A stretch of DNA of 64,000 nucleotides from RGIG8745 sp045576655 (GCA_045576655.1 JAZNGW010000032.1:248001-312000); one strand, 5' to 3'; positions 35,071-44,447 are shown, counted from the first letter of the stretch. Program-made: numbers and translations. The notes: a model not told the origin generated them from the sequence alone.

Positions 35071-36864
35071 ATGGAAACTAAGAACATTAAACCGTTGGAA
35101 AATTTCGATTGGGATGCATTCGAAAATGACGGTAAGAACGCAGCAAGCGTTGCAGAGGAGACAAAAGCTTACGAAAGCACTCTTAACAACGTGAGCGACA
35201 ACGAAGTTATTGATGGTAAGGTTATTGCTATCAATGACCGCGAAGTTGTTGTAAACATTGGTTACAAGTCAGACGGCATCATTGCAAGAAATGAATTCCG
35301 TTATTGCCCAGATCTTCAGGTAGGTGATTCAGTTGAAGTTTACATTGAAAATCAGGAAGACAAAAAGGGTCAGCTTGTTCTCTCTCACAAAAAAGCACGC
35401 CAGTCTCGCTCATGGGATCGCGTTAATGCCGCTCTCGAGAATGACGAAATCGTTAAAGGCTTCGTTAAGTGCCGCACTAAGGGCGGTATGATTGTTGACG
35501 TATTTGGAACTGAGGCATTCTTGCCAGGTAGCCAGATTGACGTGAAGCCTATCCGCGACTATGATACATTTGTTGGCAAAACAATGGAATTCAAGATTGT
35601 TAAAATCAACCAAGAATTCAAGAACGTTGTTGTTAGCCACAAAGCTCTTATTGAAGCTGAACTCGAACAGCAGAAGAAAGAAATTATTGGCAAACTTGAA
35701 AAAGGACAAATACTTGAAGGAACAGTTAAGAACATCACTTCATACGGCGTATTCATCGACCACGGAGGTGTTGACGGTCTCATCCACATTACAGACCTCT
35801 CATGGGGCCGCGTAAGCGACCCTAAGGAAGTTGTTGAGTTGGATCAGAAACTTAACGTTGTTATCCTCGACTTCGATGACGAGAAGAAGCGCATCGCTCT
35901 CGGCTTGAAGCAGCTTACAGCTCACCCTTGGGACGCACTCAGCGCAGACCTCAAGGTTGGCGACAAGGTTAACGGTAAAGTTGTTGTTATGGCTGACTAC
36001 GGCGCATTCATCGAAATTGCACCAGGTGTAGAAGGCCTCATTCACGTTAGCGAAATGAGCTGGAGCGCACACCTTCACAGTGCACAGGACTTCATGAAAG
36101 TTGGAGACGAGATAGAAGCAGTTGTACTCACTCTTGACCGCGACGAGCGTAAGATGTCACTCGGAATCAAGCAACTCAAGAACGACCCTTGGGAAAACAT
36201 TGACACGAAATACCCTGTAGGCAGCAAGCACACTGCAAAAGTACGCAACTTCACAAACTTCGGAGTTTTTGTAGAAATTGAAGAAGGCGTTGATGGACTT
36301 ATCCACATTTCAGACCTTTCATGGACTAAGAAAGTTAAGCACCCATCAGAATTCACACAGGTCGGTTCTGAGATAGAAGTTCTTGTTCTTGATATCGATA
36401 AGGAGAACCGCCGTTTGAGTCTTGGTCATAAGCAGCTCGAAGATAATCCTTGGGATAACTTTGAGACTGTTTTCACACAAGATTCAATCCACAACGGTAA
36501 GATTATCGAGGTCCTTGACAAAGGCGCAGTAATTTCACTCGATTATGGAGTAGAAGGATTTGCAACACCTAAGCACCTCGTTAAAGAGGACGGAAGTCAG
36601 GCTCAGCTCGGTGAAGAACTTGAGTTCAAGGTAATTGAATTCAACAAGGACGCTAAGCGCATCATTCTTTCTCACAGCCGCATTTTCGAAGATGTTCAGC
36701 GCGCAGAGGCTAAGGAAGCAAAAAAGGCTGCTGCAGCAGCAAAGAAGGCTACTCGCCAACCAAAAGAGCAAACTCCAACAATCCAGAACAAGGCTGCAAG
36801 CACTACACTTGGTGATTTGGATGCTCTTGCAACACTCAAGGCAAACTTGGAATCTGAAAAGTAA
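35071..36864 (+). CDS. rpsA: 30S ribosomal protein S1
   Basis: 597-aa ribosomal protein that binds mRNA on the 30S subunit. Tandem S1 (OB-fold) domains are visible by the recurring GKV/GTV...VFVEI...GLIHISDLSW pattern: for example EGTVKNITSYGVFIDHGG (about 217), NGKVVVMADYGAFIEIAPG (about 302), AKVRNFTNFGVFVEIEEG (about 388), and a diverged last one ending VEGFATPKHL. The tail is Lys/Ala rich. It has its own strong promoter with a 64-nt leader, which may allow translational autoregulation as in other bacteria (not shown here), and a terminator downstream. Confidence 0.97.
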   Translation: METKNIKPLENFDWDAFENDGKNAASVAEETKAYESTLNNVSDNEVIDGKVIAINDREVVVNIGYKSDGIIARNEFRYCPDLQVGDSVEVYIENQEDKKGQLVLSHKKARQSRSWDRVNAALENDEIVKGFVKCRTKGGMIVDVFGTEAFLPGSQIDVKPIRDYDTFVGKTMEFKIVKINQEFKNVVVSHKALIEAELEQQKKEIIGKLEKGQILEGTVKNITSYGVFIDHGGVDGLIHITDLSWGRVSDPKEVVELDQKLNVVILDFDDEKKRIALGLKQLTAHPWDALSADLKVGDKVNGKVVVMADYGAFIEIAPGVEGLIHVSEMSWSAHLHSAQDFMKVGDEIEAVVLTLDRDERKMSLGIKQLKNDPWENIDTKYPVGSKHTAKVRNFTNFGVFVEIEEGVDGLIHISDLSWTKKVKHPSEFTQVGSEIEVLVLDIDKENRRLSLGHKQLEDNPWDNFETVFTQDSIHNGKIIEVLDKGAVISLDYGVEGFATPKHLVKEDGSQAQLGEELEFKVIEFNKDAKRIILSHSRIFEDVQRAEAKEAKKAAAAAKKATRQPKEQTPTIQNKAASTTLGDLDALATLKANLESEK

Positions 36865-36885
36865 TACAAACGTATTATAATTGTT

Positions 36886-36920
36886 AAATAGGCTGACCTA
36901 CACATGGTCAGCCTATTTTA
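36886..36920 (+). terminator. rpsA terminator
   Basis: AAATAGGCTGACC / GGTCAGCCTATTT, a 13-bp perfect stem, then a TTATT tract. Confidence 0.85.
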
Positions 36921-36953
36921 TTAAATAACCTATATTGACCTAATAAATAATAG

Positions 36954-37868
36954 ATGGAAAAATTTGAAGTCACAATACTTGGATGTGGTAGCGCATTACC
37001 AACGCTCAGACATTTTCCAACATCACAAATTATAAATATCCGAGAAAAACTTTTCATGATTGACTGTGGTGAAGGAACTCAACTCCAAATAAGAAAGAAC
37101 AAGTTTAAATTCACTAAAATCAATCATATATTTATAAGCCATCTACACGGTGACCATATGTTTGGTCTCATAGGGTTAATATCTACTATGAATCTATTAG
37201 GACGCACTTCTACACTACACATATATGCTCCTAAAGACTTGGAATCACTACTACGGCCACACTTAGACTATTTTTGCAATGGAATAATGTATAACACTGA
37301 AATACACAGCGTTAATACAAAAGAATCATCATTAATATATGAAGACCGTTCTGTCGAAATTTACACAATTCCATTAAAACATCGCATACAATGTTGTGGA
37401 TTTATATTCAAGGAAAAGCCAACCCTTCCGCATATCAAGAGCGACATGATTGACTATTACAATATTCCTCGATGCCAAATAAACAACATCAAGGCAGGAA
37501 TGGACTACATCACTCCTGATGGGCAAGTTGTCGAAAGCGCCGTATTAACTACACCTCCTCCACCTGTTCGTAGTTACGCATATTGTTCTGACACAATATT
37601 CTTACCCCAGAATGCAGAATTATTGCAAAATGTTGATTTGCTTTACCACGAAGCCACATTCTGTAAAGAAGATGAGCATCTATGCAAAAGCACTTTTCAC
37701 TCTACGGCAGAGCAAGCAGCAACAATGGCAAAACTATCCAATGCAAAAAAACTTATTGTTGGACATTTCTCCTCTCGATATGAAAATGAAGACATTCTAT
37801 TAGAGGAAGCAAAAAATGTATTTAGCAACACCGTTTTAGCAAATGAAAAAATGACTATCACCATTTAA
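36954..37868 (+). CDS. rnz: Ribonuclease Z (tRNA 3' endonuclease)
   Basis: 304-aa metallo-beta-lactamase fold enzyme that trims the 3' trailer of tRNA precursors. The zinc motif SHLHGDHMFGL lies near residue 60, with further ligands in LYHEATF (near 228) and VGHFSSRY (near 275). The flexible exosite arm is in the middle of the chain. Neither tRNA in this window encodes CCA, consistent with a need for RNase Z and CCA addition. It lies between rpsA and rpoD, each with its own signals. Confidence 0.95.
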   Translation: MEKFEVTILGCGSALPTLRHFPTSQIINIREKLFMIDCGEGTQLQIRKNKFKFTKINHIFISHLHGDHMFGLIGLISTMNLLGRTSTLHIYAPKDLESLLRPHLDYFCNGIMYNTEIHSVNTKESSLIYEDRSVEIYTIPLKHRIQCCGFIFKEKPTLPHIKSDMIDYYNIPRCQINNIKAGMDYITPDGQVVESAVLTTPPPPVRSYAYCSDTIFLPQNAELLQNVDLLYHEATFCKEDEHLCKSTFHSTAEQAATMAKLSNAKKLIVGHFSSRYENEDILLEEAKNVFSNTVLANEKMTITI

Positions 37869-37946
37869 TTGAAAAAAAATAAATAAAATAGCAATAATCA
37901 TGCAAACAAACACGTTAAACATGACGTGAACATAAATATTTTTCAT

Positions 37947-37954
37947 TAACTTTG
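37947..37954 (+). promoter_or_regulatory. -7 element of rpoD
   Basis: TAACTTTG, 23 bp before the rpoD start codon. The -33 TTTG is not evident. Confidence 0.6.
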
Positions 37955-37977
37955 CACGCTAATTTAGTGTTTTTAGA

Positions 37978-38838
37978 ATGAGACAGTTAAAAATTACCAA
38001 AAGTATCACGAACCGAGAAAGCGCTTCACTTGATAAGTATTTGCAAGAAATCGGCCGTGAAGACTTAATTACTGTGGAAGAAGAGGTTGAACTTGCAGGA
38101 CGAATCCGCAAGGGTGACCGTAAAGCTTTGGAGAAACTAACACGTGCAAATCTTCGTTTCGTTGTTTCTGTAGCAAAACAGTACCAGAACCAAGGGTTAA
38201 GTTTGCCCGACCTCATCAACGAAGGTAATCTGGGCCTCATCAAGGCAGCCGAGAAATTTGACGAAACAAGAGGTTTCAAATTCATCAGTTATGCTGTATG
38301 GTGGATTAGACAATCAATTCTCCAAGCTTTAGCAGAACAATCTCGTATTGTACGACTTCCACTCAACCAGGTTGGTTCACTCAACAAAATCAGCAAAGCT
38401 TTTTCTAAATTCGAACAAGAAAACGAACGTCGTCCTTCACCAGAGGAGTTAGCAGAAGAACTTGACTTGGACGTAAACAAAATCGCTGATACGATGAAGG
38501 TGTCCGGAAGACATATTAGTGTTGACGCACCGTTTGTTGAAGGCGAAGACAATAGTTTGCTTGATGTTCTCGTAAACAATGATTCTCCAATGGCCGACCG
38601 AAGTCTCGTAAACGAATCTCTCTCTAAAGAAATAGACCGTGCGCTTGACACATTGTCTGAGAGAGAAAAAGAAATTATTCGCATGTTCTTCGGTATAGGT
38701 GAACAGGAAAAGACACTGGAGGAAATAGGCGATAAATTCAACCTAACCCGCGAACGAGTACGTCAAATTAAGGAAAAAGCAATACGACGTTTACGCACAG
38801 GTTCAAGAAACAAACTATTGAAAACATTCCTTGGTTAA
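37978..38838 (+). CDS. rpoD: Primary RNA polymerase sigma factor
   Basis: 286-aa sigma-70 of the short Bacteroidetes primary type, which lacks the long acidic region 1.1 of E. coli RpoD. Region 1.2 (SLDKYLQEIG), region 2 (GNLGLIKAAEKFDETRGFKF and YAVWWIRQSILQAL for core binding and -10 recognition), region 3 and region 4.2 (TLEEIGDKFNLTRERVRQIK) are all clear. This protein should recognise the TAnnTTTG promoters listed in this window. Confidence 0.97.
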   Translation: MRQLKITKSITNRESASLDKYLQEIGREDLITVEEEVELAGRIRKGDRKALEKLTRANLRFVVSVAKQYQNQGLSLPDLINEGNLGLIKAAEKFDETRGFKFISYAVWWIRQSILQALAEQSRIVRLPLNQVGSLNKISKAFSKFEQENERRPSPEELAEELDLDVNKIADTMKVSGRHISVDAPFVEGEDNSLLDVLVNNDSPMADRSLVNESLSKEIDRALDTLSEREKEIIRMFFGIGEQEKTLEEIGDKFNLTRERVRQIKEKAIRRLRTGSRNKLLKTFLG

Positions 38839-38860
38839 GTTTTAGATGTGATTCATATTA

Positions 38861-38893
38861 GGAGGGTGTATCTTCAAAGATGCACCCTCTTTA
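38861..38893 (+). terminator. rpoD terminator
   Basis: GAGGGTGTATCTT / AAGATGCACCCTC with one G-T wobble and a 3-nt loop, then TTTAATTTT. Confidence 0.8.
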
Positions 38894-38905
38894 ATTTTGA
38901 GATAA

Positions 38906-38937
38906 TTTGTGAAATTCCCATTTAATCAGTATTTTTG
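38906..38937 (+). promoter_or_regulatory. Promoter of the 38995-44168 gene run
   Basis: TTTG, 20 bp, TATTTTTG, 57 bp before the first start codon. Close to consensus. Confidence 0.7.
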
Positions 38938-38994
38938 CACAATAATATCGTTATTTGTTCTTAATTTTATACAACTGCTACAATACTTTCTTCA

Positions 38995-39420
38995 ATGAAT
39001 AATTTAAAGACAATATTATTTACAATCCTGCTCGCGTTACTACAAGTGAACTCATATGCTGCTGAACCAAGCAGTGATGGCGCAAAAGACAAAAAAAATG
39101 ATAAAGTTTACCTATTCGGGGTTGGTTCTGCATTTGGTGATACAATCGTACATTTCACCTCTATCATTGAATTAGATAATGTTGCGTTGGAAAAGAAGAC
39201 AAAATTCCTTCCTATGAGGTCTGTGTATAGTTTGCAACTGAAAGCATACCTTGAAGGAACACTTGGCCTTAATCAACAGACTTGTTGCGTAATTTTCTCT
39301 AAAAGTAAAAAGAAAATTAGCAAAAAATATTACAAGTTAAAGAAGGCATATCTTGAAGACAGTGGAAGTGTTCTGAAAATAATTGGTGAAGACGACTTCA
39401 GATTCAACCAAAATCCATAA
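38995..39420 (+). CDS. Small secreted protein of unknown function (141 aa)
   Basis: Signal peptide MNNLKTILFTILLALLQVNS followed by YAAEP. The mature protein of about 118 residues is basic, beta/alpha mixed, with FGVGSAFGDTIVHFTSIIEL in the first half and a Lys-rich region (SKSKKKISKKYYKLKKAYLE) before the end. No family is recognised. It has its own promoter and lies 18 nt before the C11 protease gene, so it may be a partner or substrate of that module. Confidence 0.7.
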   Translation: MNNLKTILFTILLALLQVNSYAAEPSSDGAKDKKNDKVYLFGVGSAFGDTIVHFTSIIELDNVALEKKTKFLPMRSVYSLQLKAYLEGTLGLNQQTCCVIFSKSKKKISKKYYKLKKAYLEDSGSVLKIIGEDDFRFNQNP

Positions 39421-39438
39421 CACCTGTCATATTTAAAT

Positions 39439-40809
39439 ATGATAACGCATAAATACAGAATATATACTATACGTTTACTCTCGGCCATTGATAAGTTAAC
39501 CAGTTACAACTTATACTTATTAATGGCCATGTTCATATTATTCACTCAGTCTTGCGATAACGATAATCTGCATCAAGAGACAATGCCCGACAACACATCT
39601 TCACGAGTCGTATTGGCATATATGGCAGGTGAAAACAATTTGTCTGTTGATGCGAAAGCAGATTTGGACGAAATGCTTAAAGGTTGCACTTATATGTCCC
39701 CTAATGACACACTTATAGTATTCTATGACAATTCGGACAAGAAAAAACTTCCTTGCATCTATGAAATAACACAAAAGGATAAGAATAAAGATTTAATGGA
39801 CCTATCGCCCGTTTACACTTTCGAGGAAGACGTCAATTCTGCATCTGCAGCTACGCTCGATGAAGTATTGCAATACCTCTTTTCCAGATACAATGCAGAT
39901 GAATACGGCCTGATATTTTGGTCACACGGCTCTGGTTGGGTACCATCCAACTATCAATCGGACAACAATAACATAAAGAGTAATTCCTGCCAGCAAATGC
40001 CTGACAGACCGATTTTTGAATCATTTGGTGTTGATGCAGGAAACAATTCCACCTATACATCTCAGGGGCATCAGATGAACATCAGTGATATGGCAGATGT
40101 GCTTAAAAAGTACCCCAAAACAAAATTCATAATGTTCGATGCTTGTTTTATGCAATCAATAGAGGTTGCTTTCGAACTTAGCGAATATACAGAGTTCATC
40201 ATTGCTTCGCCTGCGGAAATACCGGCATGGGGTGCGCCATATCAGGAACTCACTCAACCTCTATTTGCCGACACGTTTAATCCCAACAATATTGTCGACA
40301 CCTACTATTCCTATTATGACTCATACTATTCTAACTATGGTATACTACTATCTGTCTTAGATTGCAAAGAATTTGAGACATTTGCACCTATCCATAATGA
40401 GATGATTTATAAATATCAAGAGAATCTTGATAATGTTGACCTGTCAAACACACTCAATTATTTCATTTTCGACAAGTGGAACAACCCAGAATACTCAAGC
40501 CAATACTACCAAAGCGACCTACCCGACTACTACGACATCAGAGGCGTTATGCGTAAGGTTATTGCTGACCAGTCGGATTATGAACTATGGGAAAATCAAC
40601 TCAACAAACTCATTCGTCATTCTTGCATGAAAGAGACATGGTATTCCGGCTATCCTAAAAGTAAATCAGCACGATTTATGCCTGTTGACCCTGAGCAGTT
40701 CAGCGGATTAACAATGTATGTCGAACAGGACAAATACAAGAATCACTATTTTTACTATGCCTACAAACACACAAAATGGGCGAAAGCTTTAGGCTATGAA
40801 TACCAATAA
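39439..40809 (+). CDS. Clostripain-like cysteine peptidase (family C11), probable lipoprotein
   Basis: 456 aa. An N-terminal hydrophobic stretch ending FILFTQSC gives a likely lipobox after an unusually long basic n-region. The C11 catalytic pair is visible: His in LIFWSHGSGW (about residue 160) and Cys in FIMFDACFMQSIEVA (about 237), the DACxM signature. VLAYMAGENNLSVDAKADLD near 60 is also typical. Relatives such as fragipain cleave after Arg/Lys and activate partners. The gene ends inside the start of the HprK-like gene (14-nt overlap), a sign of translational coupling. Confidence 0.9.
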   Translation: MITHKYRIYTIRLLSAIDKLTSYNLYLLMAMFILFTQSCDNDNLHQETMPDNTSSRVVLAYMAGENNLSVDAKADLDEMLKGCTYMSPNDTLIVFYDNSDKKKLPCIYEITQKDKNKDLMDLSPVYTFEEDVNSASAATLDEVLQYLFSRYNADEYGLIFWSHGSGWVPSNYQSDNNNIKSNSCQQMPDRPIFESFGVDAGNNSTYTSQGHQMNISDMADVLKKYPKTKFIMFDACFMQSIEVAFELSEYTEFIIASPAEIPAWGAPYQELTQPLFADTFNPNNIVDTYYSYYDSYYSNYGILLSVLDCKEFETFAPIHNEMIYKYQENLDNVDLSNTLNYFIFDKWNNPEYSSQYYQSDLPDYYDIRGVMRKVIADQSDYELWENQLNKLIRHSCMKETWYSGYPKSKSARFMPVDPEQFSGLTMYVEQDKYKNHYFYYAYKHTKWAKALGYEYQ

Positions 40810-41680
40810 CATAAAACAATATAGAGTCGGCGAACTAAGTTTTCGCATAGTGTTTAAGGACACTCATAACAACGAATCACTTATACCTTCGTTCCAGGTC
40901 TTTGAAACCGAATTGTCAGACGAAACGCTCATTTTTACATTATATGTTGACGATTCATTCCGTCCTGAGACAAAAGGCAACGAGATTGGGCAGTTCGATT
41001 GCGGAGGGACAAACCACGGAGTATATCAGCTTGAGAATGGCGACTACCAAATACTTATATCTGATGTAAACAACAAGCAATGCAGTTTGCTTCAAGTCAG
41101 ACAAGACTTTTCGGAAGGCATCGTTGCCTTGACAGGTAATGGGACAATGCGCAACTTCGGGCTGAACAACACCATTATGATGATGTATGCATTCTCTTCG
41201 GTCGAACAAGCCACTCTACTTATGCACGCATCCGTAGTAAGAAAAGACGGCAAAGGTTATCTCTGTCTGGGGAAAAGCGGAACAGGAAAGAGCACACACA
41301 CAGGACTTTGGCTAAAACATATTGAAGGGACAGATCTGATGAACGACGACAATCCAGTGGTGCGTTTCGTTAACGGAAAAACAATTATATACGGTTCGCC
41401 ATGGAGTGGCAAAACTCCTTGCTATCGAAACATACAAGCGCCTGCTGGAGCATTCCTGCAACTGAAGCAAGCTCCATATAACAAGATTAGGCCACAATCA
41501 ACAATTGAAGCATTCTCATCCCTACTCCCTTCGTGCTCGGTCATGAAATGGGACAAGAGAATACATGGTACTATATGCGACACAATTAGTAAAATAATGC
41601 AAGTCACTCCATGTTACATGCTTGAATGCTTGCCTAATGAAGATGCTGCACAACTCAGTTACGCTACTATGCACAAATAG
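40796..41680 (+). CDS. HprK-like / PqqD-associated P-loop kinase
   Basis: 294 aa, no signal peptide. The Walker A motif CLGKSGTGKSTHTGLW (about residue 160) and TDLMNDDNPVVRF (about 183), with the NDDNP pair of acidic residues, are typical of the HPr-kinase/PEP-carboxykinase-type P-loop fold. The HPr-binding C-terminal loop of true HprK is not evident. Such stand-alone kinases occur in peptide-modification clusters; one relative phosphorylates a Ser at the end of a lasso-peptide precursor. It is coupled to the C11 gene upstream and lies 10 nt before the S26-like gene. The substrate here is unknown. Confidence 0.82.
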   Translation: MNTNNIKQYRVGELSFRIVFKDTHNNESLIPSFQVFETELSDETLIFTLYVDDSFRPETKGNEIGQFDCGGTNHGVYQLENGDYQILISDVNNKQCSLLQVRQDFSEGIVALTGNGTMRNFGLNNTIMMMYAFSSVEQATLLMHASVVRKDGKGYLCLGKSGTGKSTHTGLWLKHIEGTDLMNDDNPVVRFVNGKTIIYGSPWSGKTPCYRNIQAPAGAFLQLKQAPYNKIRPQSTIEAFSSLLPSCSVMKWDKRIHGTICDTISKIMQVTPCYMLECLPNEDAAQLSYATMHK

Positions 41681-41690
41681 AAAAGACATC

Positions 41691-42176
41691 ATGCGAAAGA
41701 GCGCCATACAATTGCCTAACGCCGAATTTCTTCCCCACGTTTGCGAACTTGTCTATCAAGGGCATAAAGTCTCCATACGTGCAAAGGGAAACAGCATGCG
41801 CCCGTTTCTTGAGAGCGGTCGCGACATTGCGGTGCTTTCACGCATTGACAAGCCCAAAGTTGGCGATGTTGTATTGGCAGAAATTGCAAAAGGCAAGTAC
41901 GTCCTTCACCGAATCGACAAGATACACGCCGACGACATCACACTCCGCGGCGACGGCAATATCAAAGGTACTGAGCAATGCAAGATTGAAGACATCAGGG
42001 CCGTTGCTAACGAATTTGTACGGAAAGGAAAAACATGGCGTACCACCTGCCTACGATGGAAATTCTATTCATGGCTATGGCCCCGACTCCTACCTTTCAG
42101 AAGATTGCTATTAGCCCTTTACAGACTGTTTTGGCTAGGTGAAATACCCAACAGATTGAAAATAAGAAGCAAGTAA
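41691..42176 (+). CDS. S24/S26 family peptidase (signal-peptidase-like, Ser/His type)
   Basis: 161 aa. RAKGNSMRPFLESGRD (about residue 30) carries the catalytic Ser. VGDVVLAEIAKGKYVLHRI carries a His where LepB-type enzymes have Lys, and LRGDGN is the downstream Asp motif. Ser/His/Asp places it with the SipW/Sec11-like (S26B) branch rather than housekeeping LepB. The C-terminus is basic and hydrophobic (KFYSWLWPRLLPFRRLLLAL), perhaps a membrane anchor. The first Met after the preceding stop, with an A-rich leader, is used as start. GH97 follows after 18 nt. Confidence 0.83.
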   Translation: MRKSAIQLPNAEFLPHVCELVYQGHKVSIRAKGNSMRPFLESGRDIAVLSRIDKPKVGDVVLAEIAKGKYVLHRIDKIHADDITLRGDGNIKGTEQCKIEDIRAVANEFVRKGKTWRTTCLRWKFYSWLWPRLLPFRRLLLALYRLFWLGEIPNRLKIRSK

Positions 42177-42194
42177 CATTAACCATATATCATT

Positions 42195-44168
42195 ATGAAA
42201 AAACAACTTCTATCATTAAGCGCTGCATTGATTGCATCGTGTGCATTGGCACAACAATCATCAGTCTACAGCCCCGACTCTATGCTATGTGTAGACTTCA
42301 ATGTGAAGAACGGCAAACCAGTCTATTCTGTCAAGTATGGCGGCAAGACTATGCTCGACGAATCACCACTGGGATTGTCGACCAACATCGGTGATTTCAC
42401 AAGCGGAATGAAGTTCATTAAATCCAATACATCCAAGGTGGAGAAGGAATACACAATGAATCGAAGCAAGTTTTCCCAAATAAGCTACAAAGCAAACGAG
42501 GCATGCTTTGCCCTCAGCAATGCCAAGGGGCATCCGATGGAGATCTGCTTCCGCGTGTCAAACAATGACATTGCATTCCAATACCGCATTGCCAAACGCG
42601 GTGAAACTGGAAGCATACGCATCATGGGCGAAGCTACAGGTTTTGACTTCCCAAGCCACACCACAACATTCCTCACTCCTCAGAGCGATCCGATGATTGG
42701 CTGGAAACGCACAAAGCCAAGCTACGAAGAGGAATACAAGTTTGATGCTCCAATGACTGAAAAGTCGCAATACGGTCACGGATATACATTCCCTGGACTA
42801 TTCCACATAGGCAACGACGGTTGGGTTCTCGTTAGCGAAACAGGCGTTGGCAGCAACTATTGCGGCACACGCCTAAGCGACATGAAAGGCGACGGACTCT
42901 ACACCATCGAACTCCCTATGCAAGGCGAGAACAACGGCAACGGCACCATCGAACCCGCATTCGCTCTTCCTGGAGCAACACCTTGGCGCACTATCACCGT
43001 TGGCAGCACACTTAAACCTATAGTAGAAACCACCGCTCCTTGGGACAATGTAGAACCTCTCTACGAAACCACAAACAACTACAAATTCGGACGTGGAACA
43101 TGGAGCTGGATTGTATGGCAGGACGGAAGCATCAACTTCAACGACCAGAAGAAGTTTGTCGACCTTGCCGCAGAAATGGGATATGAATACGTGCTTGTCG
43201 ACAACTGGTGGGACACAAACATACGCCGTACAGGCAAGAACAACATTGAAGACCTCATCAAGTACGCACAATCAAAAGGCGTAGACGTATTACTTTGGTA
43301 CAGCTCAAGCGGCTACTGGAATGATATAGAGCAAGGACCTATCAACCACATGGACAACCCTATCATCCGCAAGAAAGAAATGAAATGGATGAAGAGCCTC
43401 GGAGTAAAAGGAATCAAGGTAGACTTCTTCGGTGGCGACAAGCAGGAGACAATGCGTCTTTACGAACAGATACTCAGCGATGCCGACGACAACGGCCTTA
43501 TGGTCATCTTCCACGGATGCACGCTCCCTCGCGGATGGGAAAAGATGTACCCCAACTACGTAGGTAGCGAGGCAGTGCTGGCTTCAGAGAATATGGTGTT
43601 CCAGCAGCACTTCTGCGATGAAGAAGCACGCAACACAGCCCTCCACCCATTCTGCCGCAACACCGTAGCGGTAATGGAGTTTGGCGGATGCTTCATGAAC
43701 CGCCGACTCGCCAAAGGCAACAAGAGCGGAACAACACGCCGCACAACCGATTGCCACGAGCTTGCAACAACCATACTATTCCAAAACCCTATTCAGAACT
43801 TCGCCATCACACCTGAGAACCTCCTCCCTGAGTCAGAAGGCGGCGCGCCTAAGATTTCGATGGACTTCCTCCGCGAAGTGCCAACCGTATGGGACGAGAC
43901 ACGCTTCATCGACGGATATCCTGGCAAATACGTTGTCCTCGCACGTCGTCACGGACAAACATGGTACATAGCCGCTACAAACGCCACAAAAGAGCCAATG
44001 AAACTCGCCCTCGACCTCTCGTCAATCTCCAAGAAAGGCGACATCGCAACCCTCTATAGCGACAATGCAAAGACCCGCGAACCAGAGAAATCAGAACTCA
44101 AAATTCGAAAGGCAAACAAAGTCACACTCACAATTCAGCCTGACGGCGGAGCCGTTATCGTAAAATAA
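42195..44168 (+). CDS. Glycoside hydrolase family 97 (alpha-galactosidase/alpha-glucosidase)
   Basis: 657-aa secreted enzyme (signal ending CALAQ). The N-terminal beta-sandwich (about 25-280) and (beta/alpha)8 barrel follow the GH97 layout. Barrel motifs include YEYVLVDNWWDTN (about 335), GVKGIKVDFFGGDKQ (about 395) and NYVGSEAVLASEN (about 460). The Asp in IKVDFF corresponds to the nucleophile position of the retaining alpha-galactosidase-type members, whereas the SusB-type inverting enzymes lack it, so I lean to the retaining type. It ends the gene run starting at the 141-aa protein and is followed by a terminator. Confidence 0.92.
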   Translation: MKKQLLSLSAALIASCALAQQSSVYSPDSMLCVDFNVKNGKPVYSVKYGGKTMLDESPLGLSTNIGDFTSGMKFIKSNTSKVEKEYTMNRSKFSQISYKANEACFALSNAKGHPMEICFRVSNNDIAFQYRIAKRGETGSIRIMGEATGFDFPSHTTTFLTPQSDPMIGWKRTKPSYEEEYKFDAPMTEKSQYGHGYTFPGLFHIGNDGWVLVSETGVGSNYCGTRLSDMKGDGLYTIELPMQGENNGNGTIEPAFALPGATPWRTITVGSTLKPIVETTAPWDNVEPLYETTNNYKFGRGTWSWIVWQDGSINFNDQKKFVDLAAEMGYEYVLVDNWWDTNIRRTGKNNIEDLIKYAQSKGVDVLLWYSSSGYWNDIEQGPINHMDNPIIRKKEMKWMKSLGVKGIKVDFFGGDKQETMRLYEQILSDADDNGLMVIFHGCTLPRGWEKMYPNYVGSEAVLASENMVFQQHFCDEEARNTALHPFCRNTVAVMEFGGCFMNRRLAKGNKSGTTRRTTDCHELATTILFQNPIQNFAITPENLLPESEGGAPKISMDFLREVPTVWDETRFIDGYPGKYVVLARRHGQTWYIAATNATKEPMKLALDLSSISKKGDIATLYSDNAKTREPEKSELKIRKANKVTLTIQPDGGAVIVK

Positions 44169-44199
44169 AACATAAACGACCTACTTAATTCACATAACA

Positions 44200-44238
44200 A
44201 AATAGGGAACTGACAATCACTTTAGTTCCCTATTTTTT
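44200..44238 (+). terminator. GH97 terminator
   Basis: AAATAGGGAACT / AGTTCCCTATTT stem followed by TTTAT. Confidence 0.85.
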
Positions 44239-44308
44239 ATTGCTGCAATCAACTGACCAATCTACATTAACAGTAATGTCAGAAGACTTGCGAGGTTTTG
44301 TTGTAAGA

Positions 44309-44418
44309 CGACCGCGGTGATGTTGTGAGACGACCGCGGTGGTGTTGTAAGACGACCGCGGTGGTGTTGTGAGACGACCGCAGTGGTGCTGTGAGACGAC
44401 CGCGGTGGTCTTATACCT
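44309..44418 (+). repeat. 22-bp x 5 palindromic tandem array D
   Basis: Five cores at 22-bp period, the most regular of the four arrays: CGACCGCGGTGGTG followed by TTGTAAGA or TTGTGAGA. The flank GAAGACTTGCGAGGTTTTG directly upstream is shared with array C. It lies between the GH97 terminator and the promoter of the GH43-like gene, in the same direction. Confidence 0.92.
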
Positions 44419-44447
44419 TCATTATTGCATAATCCCACATAAATTTG

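Noticed and set aside
41691..42176. Housekeeping LepB signal peptidase
   Set aside because: The general-base Lys region of LepB is replaced by a His motif (VLHRI) and the chain is short; it fits the SipW/Sec11-like branch.
44309..44418. CRISPR array (also the three similar arrays)
   Set aside because: The period is 22 bp with a 14-bp conserved core and only 8 variable bases, too short for spacers. No cas genes are present and the core count is fixed at five.
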